From Paraburkholderia eburnea (lineage in GTDB: Bacteria; Pseudomonadota; Gammaproteobacteria; Burkholderiales; Burkholderiaceae): DNA of 34,725 nt. Where the stretch lies: positions 1 through 34,725 of the forward strand of contig NZ_PQGA01000034.1 in the NCBI RefSeq assembly GCF_002917095.1, written 5' to 3'. Positions 8,701-16,182 of this stretch are shown here, piece by piece. Both the position numbers and the translations under genes were made by a program. Numbering within the stretch: the first letter of the stretch is position 1; each line of letters starts with the position of its first letter. The notes below the pieces were generated by a model that saw nothing but the letters and a program-made list of their open reading frames with translations, was not told where the DNA came from and ran no database searches.

Positions 8701-10537
8701 CAATGCCGACGTCGATGCGCAATGGACCGTGAACGGCGCGAGCCTTGTGGTCGATCGCAAGGTCACGCTCAAGCCGGGCGCGAACTATCTGGCGTTGCCG
8801 CGTGTCGCGCTGACACCGGGTGTCGTCGATTCGAGCCTGCGCGTGAACGGCAAGGACATGGACCGCCTGCAGACCACGGTGAGTCTCGGCGCACCGGGCT
8901 GGCTCGATCTGCGCGAGGTGCCCGTTACGCTCGACGCCAATCCCAGGCCGCTCGCGCTCGCGCCCGATGCGCAGGACGTGCGCGTGCGTCTCGTTGCGAA
9001 TGGCACGAGCCAGTTCGCGCGCGTGGCCGACGACCTCATCGAATATCCGTACGGTTGCGCCGAGCAGACGTCGAGCCGCCTGATCCCGCTCGCGCTCGCC
9101 CATGACGTGCTGGGCCGCGATGGCGACAATGCGGGGCCGCAGAGCACGACGCAAGGTATCGAAGCGCGCCTGCGCAACCAGCGCCAGCGCCTCTCGCTGC
9201 TCGCCGGGATCAACGGCGCGTTCGGCTGGTGGGGCGATACCACGGGCGGCAGCGCCTTCATCACGGCCTACGCGTATTACGCGGACTGGCTCGCGAGCCG
9301 CAGCCTCGGCATCACGCTGCCGGACAGCAACTGGCAGCACGCGCTCGATATCTATCGCGACGAAGGCGCGAAAGAGCCGCTGCTGCATCGCGCGCTCGCA
9401 CTCTGGCTGCTTCAGCAGATGGGGCAGCCGGTCGCCACGCCGGTGTCGGGCGTGGCCGGGCAGCTTGCGCAGCAGGCATCGGCGATGTTCGATCAGGACA
9501 AGGCGTCGCCCGCCTATGGCGTCGAGGACAGCCTGGTGTTCGCGGCGCCCGATTCGCCGCGCGGCCTGGAGGCGGCGGTGGTGCTGACCGCCTACACGGC
9601 GCGCGCCACCAACGCCAGCCTGCCCGACGGCTTCGATGCACTGGCCGCCCGCGCCCGCGCCGCGCTCATGACCAACCCGACGCCGCTGATCCAGAGCCTG
9701 CTGGCGATGGCGGGCGACGCGGGCACGCCCGTCGATGCGAACGCCGTGCTCTCGCAGAGCAGCGCCTCGTATCCGACCGTCGACCGCGCGCTCACGCTGC
9801 TGTGGCTGCGCAAGGCGATGGCGGGTTCGCGCAACGGCGACGCGGCGCAACCGCTGCCGGCCCTGCAGGGTAGCGGCTGGGCGCGCACGACGACGCCCAC
9901 GGGCGCGAGCCTCTGGAAGTGGACGGGCACGGCGCTGCCGGTTTCGCTCGACGTGGGCGCGACGCGCCCGGACGTTGCCGCGCTGGTTTCGTATCGCAGC
10001 CGTGCTGCCCAGGCGAGCCGCTTGCCGGTGAAGATCGAGCGCACGTTCTATCGACTCGATCCGATCGCGCCGAAGACCGACGCCGACAAAGCCGAAGGCC
10101 GCTTCACGTTCGCGGCGCATCGCGTGAAGGCGGGCGATACCATCGACAGCAACGCGCTCTATGTCGACGAAGTCACGCTCACGCCGCAGGACAAGTCGGC
10201 GCTCCATTACGGTCTGCTCGACGTGCCGTTGCCGCCGGGCGGCTCGGTCGAAGCGACCAGTTGGGGCGTCAGTATCGACGGCCTGCCGGGTGCGGGCGAG
10301 GGCGGCAGCGGACCGCAGCCGTTCGCGCGGGCGGCCAGCTACGAAATGGGCGATCTGAGCTATCACCAGCCCGTGCCCTTGCTCGACCGTCCGGTTGCGC
10401 TGCGCCAGCTTGTGCGCTTCGCCGTGCCGGGCACGTTCACGATGCCGCCGGCGCGCTACTTCCGCATGTATCAGCCGGAGGAAAAGGCGTATGAGGGTGG
10501 CCGCAGCGACCGCATGGTCACGCTGCGCATCGAGTGA
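5729..10537 (+). CDS. yfaS: Bacterial alpha-2-macroglobulin, YfaS/MagD type, with thioester motif
   Basis: A 1602-aa periplasmic alpha-2-macroglobulin. Such proteins trap attacking proteases: cleavage of a bait region triggers a collapse that encloses the protease. A signal peptide ends at ALTPAWA, before DDD; there is no lipobox, unlike E. coli YfhM. Macroglobulin-like domains follow (for example LYRPGDTVHVKFIGR near residue 385). Next come the alpha-2-M core (DALARWRVTVRAISADGTVG), the thioester domain with YGCAEQTSS (Cys1110, Gln1113, the CxEQ pair that forms the internal thioester) and a C-terminal domain ending near PGTFTMPPARYFRMYQPE. The frame is open from 5639; ATG 5729 (or GTG 5717, or ATG 5741) gives a sensible signal peptide without a long overlap. 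The gene lies in the yfaA-T-S-Q-P order. The P. aeruginosa homologue MagD binds human neutrophil elastase and resides in an inner-membrane complex with its operon partners. Confidence 0.92.
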   Translation: MSAAMQRLLAAMLSFAMFFQRVSDRKSRARFATFSAACALLLGAALTPAWADDDPAQQNIDANPTLGAPNPSGYDGQVVQGQPFFLLSDASYGSNQLAQVRLEAPGREFQSELEGYGGADIVVYKVPDPLAFLKAQKNLHRLNIKPNYQGEGLANTLAYLWDRWLGDARRAWQRVLSFATRSKVTEAKPEFKLGAQVSAPTHFEPESHFAPLRGYDLVTRFRYPIWNAKTIQPPKGVNLEGSSSEFIAASSGNVMIPVGKLAPGLYLVEAMIGNYRAHTLLFVSDTVAVVKAASSGLLVWTARRDDGKPVPNTEVSWTDGVGVLQSGSTGADGALVLDHVSPERSYVIGNDPQGGVFVSENFYYDSEIYNTRIYSVTDRPLYRPGDTVHVKFIGRTFQSANQSTAPVAAQLKLDVLDPNGAPIATRNVDFASETGGEATFTLPTTAQGGGYTLRFDYNGDSYGGAFRVAEYVKPHFDVNLTMDKSDYATGDTPKGKIALRYPDGKPVKNGKVSVTLRAQKVAIVDGELNYSGLFPVKLEQQELETDSDGNATLTLPAAKEPSRYALTLFAQDGAAYRVRVTREVLIARGATPYRLSTAKSFSQPHERVTFTLAALANASNAPTGHKPAKWEWTRLESQTKTEGTLPAPGADGSVSFPLQFDEPGSYMLSVKDDTGNLLAAASHWVAGDGLKAIPGSVEIVFDRDHYQIGDTAEALITFPYAVDDALLTLERDRVEARALLSKGADWLSLTRVAPTQWKARIKVGPEFAPNMTFSVLYVHDGEYVFQNAGIVVAKPSIDLSVKSDKPVYAPGETVTLDLGSALAGKPLPAHLTVSVVDEMVYVLQPEIAPNIADFFYHPRRNNVRTTSSLSFITYDLALSAMRGAPGGPQRGQYNERGVKVLERPRRDDIDMAAWQADLQTDASGHARMTFRMPDALARWRVTVRAISADGTVGQRTAYVRSDKPLYLKWSGPASFRSGDQPVIDMIAFNQGNADVDAQWTVNGASLVVDRKVTLKPGANYLALPRVALTPGVVDSSLRVNGKDMDRLQTTVSLGAPGWLDLREVPVTLDANPRPLALAPDAQDVRVRLVANGTSQFARVADDLIEYPYGCAEQTSSRLIPLALAHDVLGRDGDNAGPQSTTQGIEARLRNQRQRLSLLAGINGAFGWWGDTTGGSAFITAYAYYADWLASRSLGITLPDSNWQHALDIYRDEGAKEPLLHRALALWLLQQMGQPVATPVSGVAGQLAQQASAMFDQDKASPAYGVEDSLVFAAPDSPRGLEAAVVLTAYTARATNASLPDGFDALAARARAALMTNPTPLIQSLLAMAGDAGTPVDANAVLSQSSASYPTVDRALTLLWLRKAMAGSRNGDAAQPLPALQGSGWARTTTPTGASLWKWTGTALPVSLDVGATRPDVAALVSYRSRAAQASRLPVKIERTFYRLDPIAPKTDADKAEGRFTFAAHRVKAGDTIDSNALYVDEVTLTPQDKSALHYGLLDVPLPPGGSVEATSWGVSIDGLPGAGEGGSGPQPFARAASYEMGDLSYHQPVPLLDRPVALRQLVRFAVPGTFTMPPARYFRMYQPEEKAYEGGRSDRMVTLRIE

Positions 10538-10551
10538 GGAGCGAGGTCAAG

Positions 10552-12264
10552 GTGAGGGCGCGCATCGTCGGCCAGGCCGTGGCGTTGCTGCTGGCGATCG
10601 TGTTCGCAGGCGGTGCCGCGAGCGCTCATGCCGCGACATCGGCGTTGCGCTTCGCGTGGCTGCGCGACGGCAGCGCGCGCCTGTGGACATTCGACGCCAA
10701 CGATCCCGTTGTGAGCGCCGCGCCGGGGCCGGGCGTTGCGCTGCCGACGACGCTGGACACGCCACTGGGCAGCGTTTGGAAACTGTTCGTCTACGCGTAT
10801 CTCATCGACCGGCAGATACCCGCGCCCGACTATCAATGCGACAGCGGCGATCGCGAAGAGGTGTACTGCTGCATGACGGGCGGCCACATCGACCGCGACC
10901 GCGCGCTGGTGCAGTCGTGTGGGCTATTTTTCGAACCGCATCGGCTGCAACTCGATCCGGCGGGCTGGCGGCAATACTGGCGCGCACGCAAGGCGCCCGC
11001 GTGGGTGCAGGATCTCTATGCGTTGCGGCCGGACAAACGCGTGCGCGTCGAGGAACTGCTCGCGGCCTTGCAGTCGATCCCGGCGCGTGCCCGCGACGAC
11101 ACGGGCAACACGTTGGTGTCGGTCGTCACGAGCGGGCGCGGCGAAGGCACGGTATCGCTCTACGGCAGCCTCCTGCGCGCCAAGACCTGGACCATGCCCG
11201 ATACGTCGAAGGCAGGCGGCTACGAGGGCGGCGCCGCGGGCTGGCTCGCCGACGGGACGCCTGTATGGCTGGGCGGGCGCGGCGGCAGCGTGCGCGTGCT
11301 GGCGGCTGCGGCGCCGCGCATCGCGCCGCTGGTCGCGCAAAGCCCGGTCGCCGACGACCGCGCATGCGTGAGCGTCGAATTTTTTTCCCGATATCCAATA
11401 CGAAACGTTTTCGATATGCGCGCGGGCGGTCGCCCCGCGCAAGTGGGCCTGCTCGACGGCGCGTTCAGCGTGGCCTTCGAAAACGGCAATTCGCTGCCGA
11501 TCGAAAGCCATGGCGATATGCGTCTCGATCGCGACGACGACGGCAAGCTCCATATCGTCGGGCGTTTCGGCATGAACGACTACATCGCGCGCGTGGTCGA
11601 GCGCGAGGGCGACACGGCGCAGCCGCAGGCGGCGCGGGCGCTGGCCGTGGCGGCGCGCAGCTATCTCGTGCAGAACGCGGGGCGTGAACGCGGCTGCTAC
11701 GAAATCGACGACAGCAGCCGCACGCAGCGCGTGTTGCCGCGAGCGCCGCGCGCGGCGTCGCGCAACGCCGCCGACTTCACCGACGGCCTTGTGCTCGCGG
11801 GCGTGCCCGTGCAGTTCCACCACGACAAGGCCGCGCCCGGGCAGATGAGCTGGCTCGACGCGAAGGCCGCCGCGCAGCGCGGCCTCGACTTCGACGCGAT
11901 CCTCGCGCGCACCTGGCCGCAGGCCACGCTCACGTCGTTCGCCAGTCCGCTTGCGGGCGATTGCGAGCCGGTGGCAGGCGCGCGCGACTGGCTGGGCCGT
12001 CAGGCGCCGGTTTGGGCGCGGCGTCTGGCCAGCGAGCCGGGTTATGAGGAACCCGAACTACCGGCGGTGTGCGAAGTCACTTCGGGCCGCCCCTATGCGG
12101 ACGCCGGGCGCAACCGCGTCTATATCCGCCGTCTGCGCTCCGACGATGACCGCATCGCGCTCACGCACGAATATCTGCACCTGGCATTCGCGCATCATCC
12201 GCGCGGCCAGGACGAGACTTTCATCGAGCAGACCGCGCGCAAGCTGATTCTCACAGGAAGTTGA
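10552..12264 (+). CDS. yfaQ: DUF2300 (YfaQ-like): PBP-like + SpoIID-like + HExxH protein
   Basis: A 570-aa exported protein of the YfaQ/DUF2300 family. After a signal peptide (ends near SAHA), residues 60-240 resemble a penicillin-binding/serine beta-lactamase fold: SVWK (S74, K77) as SxxK, QSCGLFF (S122) as SxN with Asn replaced, and AKTWTM (K211) as KTG with Gly replaced, followed by a GGAAGWLADGTPVWLGG run typical of the strands after KTG. Residues about 335-460 resemble SpoIID: DYIARVVEREG (E352 in the SpoIID glutamate position), ARALAVAARSYLVQ and CYEIDDSSRTQRV. The last 35 residues hold HEYLH (539-543) with E559 downstream, an HExxH zinc-metallopeptidase signature. GTG 10552 is preferred because AGGAG lies 10 bases upstream; the frame opens at GTG 10534, overlapping the yfaS stop. 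The module assignments are mine by pattern. The family is found next to YfaS, suggesting a cell-wall-linked partner role. Confidence 0.85.
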   Translation: MRARIVGQAVALLLAIVFAGGAASAHAATSALRFAWLRDGSARLWTFDANDPVVSAAPGPGVALPTTLDTPLGSVWKLFVYAYLIDRQIPAPDYQCDSGDREEVYCCMTGGHIDRDRALVQSCGLFFEPHRLQLDPAGWRQYWRARKAPAWVQDLYALRPDKRVRVEELLAALQSIPARARDDTGNTLVSVVTSGRGEGTVSLYGSLLRAKTWTMPDTSKAGGYEGGAAGWLADGTPVWLGGRGGSVRVLAAAAPRIAPLVAQSPVADDRACVSVEFFSRYPIRNVFDMRAGGRPAQVGLLDGAFSVAFENGNSLPIESHGDMRLDRDDDGKLHIVGRFGMNDYIARVVEREGDTAQPQAARALAVAARSYLVQNAGRERGCYEIDDSSRTQRVLPRAPRAASRNAADFTDGLVLAGVPVQFHHDKAAPGQMSWLDAKAAAQRGLDFDAILARTWPQATLTSFASPLAGDCEPVAGARDWLGRQAPVWARRLASEPGYEEPELPAVCEVTSGRPYADAGRNRVYIRRLRSDDDRIALTHEYLHLAFAHHPRGQDETFIEQTARKLILTGS

Positions 12265-13125
12265 ATGACGATGAAACCGTTCGCGCAAGCCTTCGTTTGT
12301 GCCGCCGCGCTGGCCTGCGCCTGCGCGATGACGTTCGCCAGCGGCAACGCCGTGGCAGCCGGCGACGCCGTGCCGGATTCGGGCAGCGGCACGCTCGCAC
12401 GCATGACCGGCGCGTTCAACGGCTGGCGTCATAGCGGCCTCACGAACGAAGGCGAGCAATACGTCGCGGCTTACCCGCGCCCGCCCGTCGATCGCGGCGC
12501 ACAACGCTTTCGCACGCTGATCGAAGGGCAGTTGAAGCATGTCGATCCGCACACACGCCGTCCACCCACACTCGTCATCAACGGCAACGCCACGCCGCTT
12601 TATACCGACGAGCAGGGTTGGTTCGCGCGTCCCTGGGCCTTCGGCGCGGGGTCGAACAGCGTCGAGATCATTTCGCCCGACGGCACGAAACATCAGCGCA
12701 TGCAGTTCTATGAAGCGGACCGGACGAAACCGCAGGCCAAACTGCGCGCGATCGTGACGTGGGACGATCCGCATGCGCAGGTCGATCTGCATGTCATTAC
12801 GCCGGACGGTCTGCACGCTTACTACGACAATCCGATACTCGAAGACGGCAGCGGCTTCGACGTCGATTCCGTGGATGGCGCGGGGCCTGGTATCTTTTCA
12901 TCGGCGGCGCCCGAGCATGGAACCTGGCTATTCTTCCTCAATTACTGGGGCAATTTCGATTCGACTGGCTATAACTTCGACGCGCATGCGCACGATCGCG
13001 ACGTCATCACCGCCACGCTCACGCTCGTGTTCAACGAGAACACGCCGAACGAGCGCCGCGAGACGCGCGTGGTGCCGCTGCGCAAGATCGGCGATCTCAT
13101 GCTGGTGAAAAGCGAGCAGCTTTGA
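12265..13125 (+). CDS. yfaP: DUF2135 (YfaP-like) exported protein, first copy
   Basis: A 286-aa protein with a signal peptide (cleavage near NAVAA) and the DUF2135 core near residues 165-240: VTWDD...VDLHVITPDGLHAYYDN, then GIFSSAAPEHGTWLFFLNYWG. This copy is the more divergent of the two here; the usual acidic TGYGPE-like stretch reads DGAGPG. Biochemical function is unknown; a beta-rich, possibly metal-binding binding domain is plausible from the Asp-rich strand turns. The ATG directly abuts the yfaQ stop (TGA then ATG) with AGGAAG upstream; a second ATG two codons later (12271) is an equal candidate. In P. aeruginosa a protein of the mag operon of this class (MagF) co-purifies with the macroglobulin MagD, as I recall it, so a complex-subunit role is likely. 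Confidence 0.82.
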   Translation: MTMKPFAQAFVCAAALACACAMTFASGNAVAAGDAVPDSGSGTLARMTGAFNGWRHSGLTNEGEQYVAAYPRPPVDRGAQRFRTLIEGQLKHVDPHTRRPPTLVINGNATPLYTDEQGWFARPWAFGAGSNSVEIISPDGTKHQRMQFYEADRTKPQAKLRAIVTWDDPHAQVDLHVITPDGLHAYYDNPILEDGSGFDVDSVDGAGPGIFSSAAPEHGTWLFFLNYWGNFDSTGYNFDAHAHDRDVITATLTLVFNENTPNERRETRVVPLRKIGDLMLVKSEQL

Positions 13126-13165
13126 ACGCGCAACGGCAAACCGGCCCACGAACAGGCGAACGAAC

Positions 13166-13966
13166 ATGAATGCGATCCGGCTCAAACATCGTCCCGCGCG
13201 CCACGGCCTGGCCGCCGTTGCGCTGGCCATTTGCGCGAGCGCCGCGCACGCCGACACCATCGACTTCGCCGCGCCGCTGAACGGCTGGCGTAACTCGGCG
13301 GGCGACGAGGCGCGTTATACGCAGGACGTCCACTATCCGGCCGTGGCGGTGAGCACGCCCGAAGGCCAGAGCGTGAACGCACTGATCGCCGGGCATATCA
13401 AGTCGGCGCCGAAGGCGAAGGCGGGTACCTCGGTCGGCACGCTGGTAGTCAATGGCACACCCATGCCGCAGCGCATCGAAGAGGACGGCACGTTTTCGCG
13501 GCCGTTTGCATTCGGCGCGGGCAGTAACGGCGTGGAGTTGCGCACGGGGGACGGCACGCGAAAGCGCGTGCAGTTCTACGACGCCTACGCGAACAAGACC
13601 CACGCGCGCCTGCGCATCGTGCTGGCCTGGGATACCGATGGCACCGATCTCGACCTTCACGTTGTATCGCCCGACGGCGTGCATACGTACTATGCGGACC
13701 GCGTGGCGCCGAACGGCGGCGCGCTCGACGTGGACGTGACCACGGGCTACGGGCCGGAAATCTATTCGAGCGCCGCGCCGCTGCATGGCACGTATCTCGT
13801 CTACGTGAACTATTACGGCAGCGGCAATAGCGGCAGTGACATGACGGTGGCGCAGATCACCATCATCACCGACGAAGGCACGCCGAACGAAAAGAGCGAG
13901 ACGATCCGCGCGCCGATGCGCAAGGCGGGGGAGTTGACGCTCGTGAAGCGCTTCACGATTCCGTGA
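13166..13966 (+). CDS. DUF2135 (YfaP-like) exported protein, second copy
   Basis: A 266-aa protein with a signal peptide ending near ASAAHA. It is colinear with the preceding DUF2135 protein: both have NGWR near the mature N-terminus, a LVVNGTPMP or LVINGNATP block, RPFAFGAGSN or RPWAFGAGSN, and the core DLDLHVVSPDGVHTYYAD (D163 onward) ending in a YVNYYG-like strand. This copy keeps the canonical WDTDGTDLDLHV and DVTTGYGPE blocks, so it is nearer the family consensus. It is the last gene of the operon and lies 40 bases after its paralogue with only a weak ribosome site. The tandem pair looks like a duplication followed by divergence; E. coli has one copy in this locus. Role inferred to be a subunit of the macroglobulin complex. 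Confidence 0.82.
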   Translation: MNAIRLKHRPARHGLAAVALAICASAAHADTIDFAAPLNGWRNSAGDEARYTQDVHYPAVAVSTPEGQSVNALIAGHIKSAPKAKAGTSVGTLVVNGTPMPQRIEEDGTFSRPFAFGAGSNGVELRTGDGTRKRVQFYDAYANKTHARLRIVLAWDTDGTDLDLHVVSPDGVHTYYADRVAPNGGALDVDVTTGYGPEIYSSAAPLHGTYLVYVNYYGSGNSGSDMTVAQITIITDEGTPNEKSETIRAPMRKAGELTLVKRFTIP

Positions 13967-13993
13967 ATTTTTTAAGCGTTCACGAGCGACGAT

Positions 13994-14827
13994 TTAAACA
14001 GGTTTCCTGAATAAATCGTTGAGCTGATTGCCGGGCGCCGCATCGAGGAAGCCATCGAAGCGGCCTTCCGTTAGCGTTTCCACCGCGCGTATGAAGCCGC
14101 CCCATGCGGCACGGGCCAGCCCCCCGCCCACGCTCACGCGCCGCACGCCCAGATCCGCGAGTTCCTGCACCGTGAAGGGCGACACCGATCCCACCAGCAC
14201 ATTCACCGGCTTCGGCGCGACTGCGGCCACGACCGCCGCAATCTGCTCGCGCGTGTTGATGCCCGGCGCGTAGAGACAGTCCGCACCCGCTTGCGCGTAG
14301 GCCTTGAGGCGCGCGATGGCATCGTCGAGATCGGGCATGCCCACGACAAAGTTTTCCGCGCGGCCGATCAGCAGCGTGTCGCCGCCGCGTGCGTCGATGG
14401 CGCTGCGCGCCGCCTTCATCCGCTCGACGGCGACGTGCAGCGGCAGGAGCGGCGAATCGGCGTTGCCGGTCGAGTCTTCGATCGAAAGCCCCGCGATGCC
14501 GGTATCGACGGCCAGCCCCACGCTCTGCGCCACGCCTGCCGCATCGGCGCCAAAGCCGCTTTCGAAGTCCGCGTTGACCGGCAGGTCGGTGGCCGCGACG
14601 ATCTCGCGCAGATGCGCAAGCACCGCATCGCGCGAGACGTGGTTGTCCGCCAGACCGCGTGACCACGCGAAGCCCGAGCTGGTCGTGGCAAGTGCCTTGA
14701 AACCCGCGCTTTCGAGGTAGCGGGCGCTGCCTGCGTCCCAGGGATTCGGCAATACGAAGCAGCCCGAAGCATGCAAGGCGCGGAACGCGGCGCGTTTTTC
14801 CGCGACGCTGCGTGGCGAAGAAGGCAT
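13994..14827 (-). CDS. Isocitrate lyase/PEP mutase-superfamily enzyme
   Basis: A 277-aa TIM-barrel enzyme of the isocitrate lyase/phosphoenolpyruvate mutase superfamily. Visible landmarks are FVLPNPWDAGSARYLE near the N-terminus, ALATTSSGFAWSRG, the metal-binding VNADFESGFG, the GLSIEDSTG block and GRAENFV. Members cut or form C-C or P-C bonds in 2-oxo acids using Mg; this subgroup includes oxaloacetate decarboxylases, methylisocitrate lyase-like enzymes and many of unknown substrate. The KKCGH signature of true isocitrate lyase is absent. The start at 14827 is chosen because CAGGAGACGTGCC precedes this ATG; the frame is open further upstream. It runs convergent to the yfa operon and divergent from a LacI-type regulator gene about 180 bases away, which may or may not control it. 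Substrate unknown. Confidence 0.82.
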   Translation of the reverse strand: MPSSPRSVAEKRAAFRALHASGCFVLPNPWDAGSARYLESAGFKALATTSSGFAWSRGLADNHVSRDAVLAHLREIVAATDLPVNADFESGFGADAAGVAQSVGLAVDTGIAGLSIEDSTGNADSPLLPLHVAVERMKAARSAIDARGGDTLLIGRAENFVVGMPDLDDAIARLKAYAQAGADCLYAPGINTREQIAAVVAAVAPKPVNVLVGSVSPFTVQELADLGVRRVSVGGGLARAAWGGFIRAVETLTEGRFDGFLDAAPGNQLNDLFRKPV

Positions 14828-15005
14828 GGCACGTCTCCTGAATGGGTTCTGCGGACGGGTGTGTCGGCAAGAGGGCAGCGTGCATTGTGCGCCTGAGCGC
14901 GCGGCGGCGCTCAAACCGTGTCTGCTCTACTCCGGGCGCGGTTTCGGGCGGCTGCGCCGCTGCCGCTATCATAGGCGCTGTTTACAATTCGCCCGTTTTA
15001 TCCCG

Positions 15006-16049
15006 ATGGCCAAAACTCCCGCACCGAAATCCACGCCGCCGCGCATGTCCGACGTCGCCAGCCTCGCAGGCGTGTCGAAGATGACGGTCTCGCGCGTGCT
15101 GGCGGGCCGCAGCGCTTCGGAATCCACGCGCGCGCGCGTGCAGCGTGCGATCGACGAGCTGGGCTATGTCGCGGATGCGGCGGCGGGCGCGCTGTCGTCA
15201 GGGCGCTCGTCGTTCGTCGCGGTGCTGGTGCCATCGATGTCGAGTTCGAACTTCTCGGACACCGTGAGCGGCCTGACCGCCGTGCTGGAGCCGCAGGGGC
15301 TCGAATTGCTGATCGGCGACACCGACTATTCGCTCGAACGCGAGGAGCGTCTCGTGCGCCAGATGCTGCGCCATCAGCCGCGCTGCATCGCGCTCACCGG
15401 CGCGCAGCACACCGAAGCCACGCGTACGCTGCTCGCGCGCTCGGGCGTGCCGGTAGTCGAGATGTGGGATCAGCCCGCGCATCCCATCGACATGTCCGTG
15501 GGCTTCTCTAACGTGAGCGCCGCACGCGAAATGGTGCGCTATCTGGCCGGCAAGGGGCACAGGCGCATCGGTTTTATCGGCGGAGCGAGCGAGCTGGACT
15601 GGCGCGGACTCGACCGCCTCAAGGGCTATCAGATGGAGATGAAGGCGCTCGGGCTGGGCGAGCCGCGCGTCGTGCGTCTGGGCGATTCGCCGATCACGAT
15701 GAGCCACGGCGCGCCGGCCATGACCGAACTGCTCGAACGCTGGCCCGACACCGAGGCCGTGATGTGCGTGAGCGACCTGTCCGCGTTCGGCGCGATCATG
15801 GAGTGTCAGCGGCGCGGCATTGCGGTGCCCGGCAAGATTGCCGTGGCGGGCTTCGGCAACTTCGAGATCGCGGCCTGCTGCCATCCGACCATCACGACGG
15901 TTTCAGTCGATGCTTACGGGATTGGGCGCCGCGCCGGCGACGCGCTGCTCGCGGCGCTTGCCGACGAGGAAGGCGAGAGCGCGACCCATACGCGCCGCAC
16001 CGTGAAAACGCGCATCCACTATGGCGTGGTCGAGCGCGAAAGCGCCTGA
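15006..16049 (+). CDS. LacI-family (GntR/gluconate-type) repressor
   Basis: A 347-aa LacI/GalR-family transcription factor. The helix-turn-helix is near residues 14-35 (MSDVASLAGVSKMTVSRVLAGR) and is followed by the hinge helix; a periplasmic-binding-protein-like effector domain follows (FVAVLVPSMSSSNF, GHRRIGFIGG, VMCVSDLSAFGAIMECQRRG, IAVAGFGNFE). The overall sequence resembles regulators of gluconate/sugar-acid genes. The ATG at 15006 is chosen because the HTH then starts close to the N-terminus; the frame is open for 60 codons upstream without similarity. It lies just before a sugar-acid dehydratase gene preceded by a palindrome close to the E. coli GntR operator, so it probably represses that gene until a sugar acid or its dehydrated product binds. 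Effector not determinable from sequence. Confidence 0.87.
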   Translation: MAKTPAPKSTPPRMSDVASLAGVSKMTVSRVLAGRSASESTRARVQRAIDELGYVADAAAGALSSGRSSFVAVLVPSMSSSNFSDTVSGLTAVLEPQGLELLIGDTDYSLEREERLVRQMLRHQPRCIALTGAQHTEATRTLLARSGVPVVEMWDQPAHPIDMSVGFSNVSAAREMVRYLAGKGHRRIGFIGGASELDWRGLDRLKGYQMEMKALGLGEPRVVRLGDSPITMSHGAPAMTELLERWPDTEAVMCVSDLSAFGAIMECQRRGIAVPGKIAVAGFGNFEIAACCHPTITTVSVDAYGIGRRAGDALLAALADEEGESATHTRRTVKTRIHYGVVERESA

Positions 16050-16138
16050 AATGCCAGCTTTCCGCCTCGTTCCGGTTTCCCTTCCGATGCCGTGATTGCC
16101 CTGGCTGTGCCTTGTCCGCGTACCGTGTTATTCTCGAA

Positions 16139-16154
16139 ATGTTATCGGTAACAT
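16139..16154. promoter_or_regulatory. GntR-like operator upstream of the dehydratase gene
   Basis: ATGTTATCGGTAACAT is a palindrome with one mismatched pair, centred 37 bases before the dehydratase ATG. It closely resembles the E. coli gluconate repressor operator (ATGTTA-CCGG-TAACAT type). The neighbouring LacI-family gene encodes a GntR-like repressor, so site and regulator are consistent. Repression by blocking transcription start or elongation is inferred. Confidence 0.7.
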
Positions 16155-16182
16155 AAAACCGGTCGCCCAGGAGACACGCAAC

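Noticed and set aside
6608..10366. A 1252-codon open frame on the minus strand opposite yfaS
   Set aside because: It is Arg- and His-rich, lacks any family motif, and mirrors the codon bias of the real gene; typical antisense frame in high-GC DNA.
13994..14827. PEP-mutase superfamily gene read as a sign of phosphonate biosynthesis
   Set aside because: The sequence fits the general isocitrate lyase-like branch, not the specific PEP mutase signature, and no phosphonopyruvate decarboxylase or other biosynthetic gene is near.
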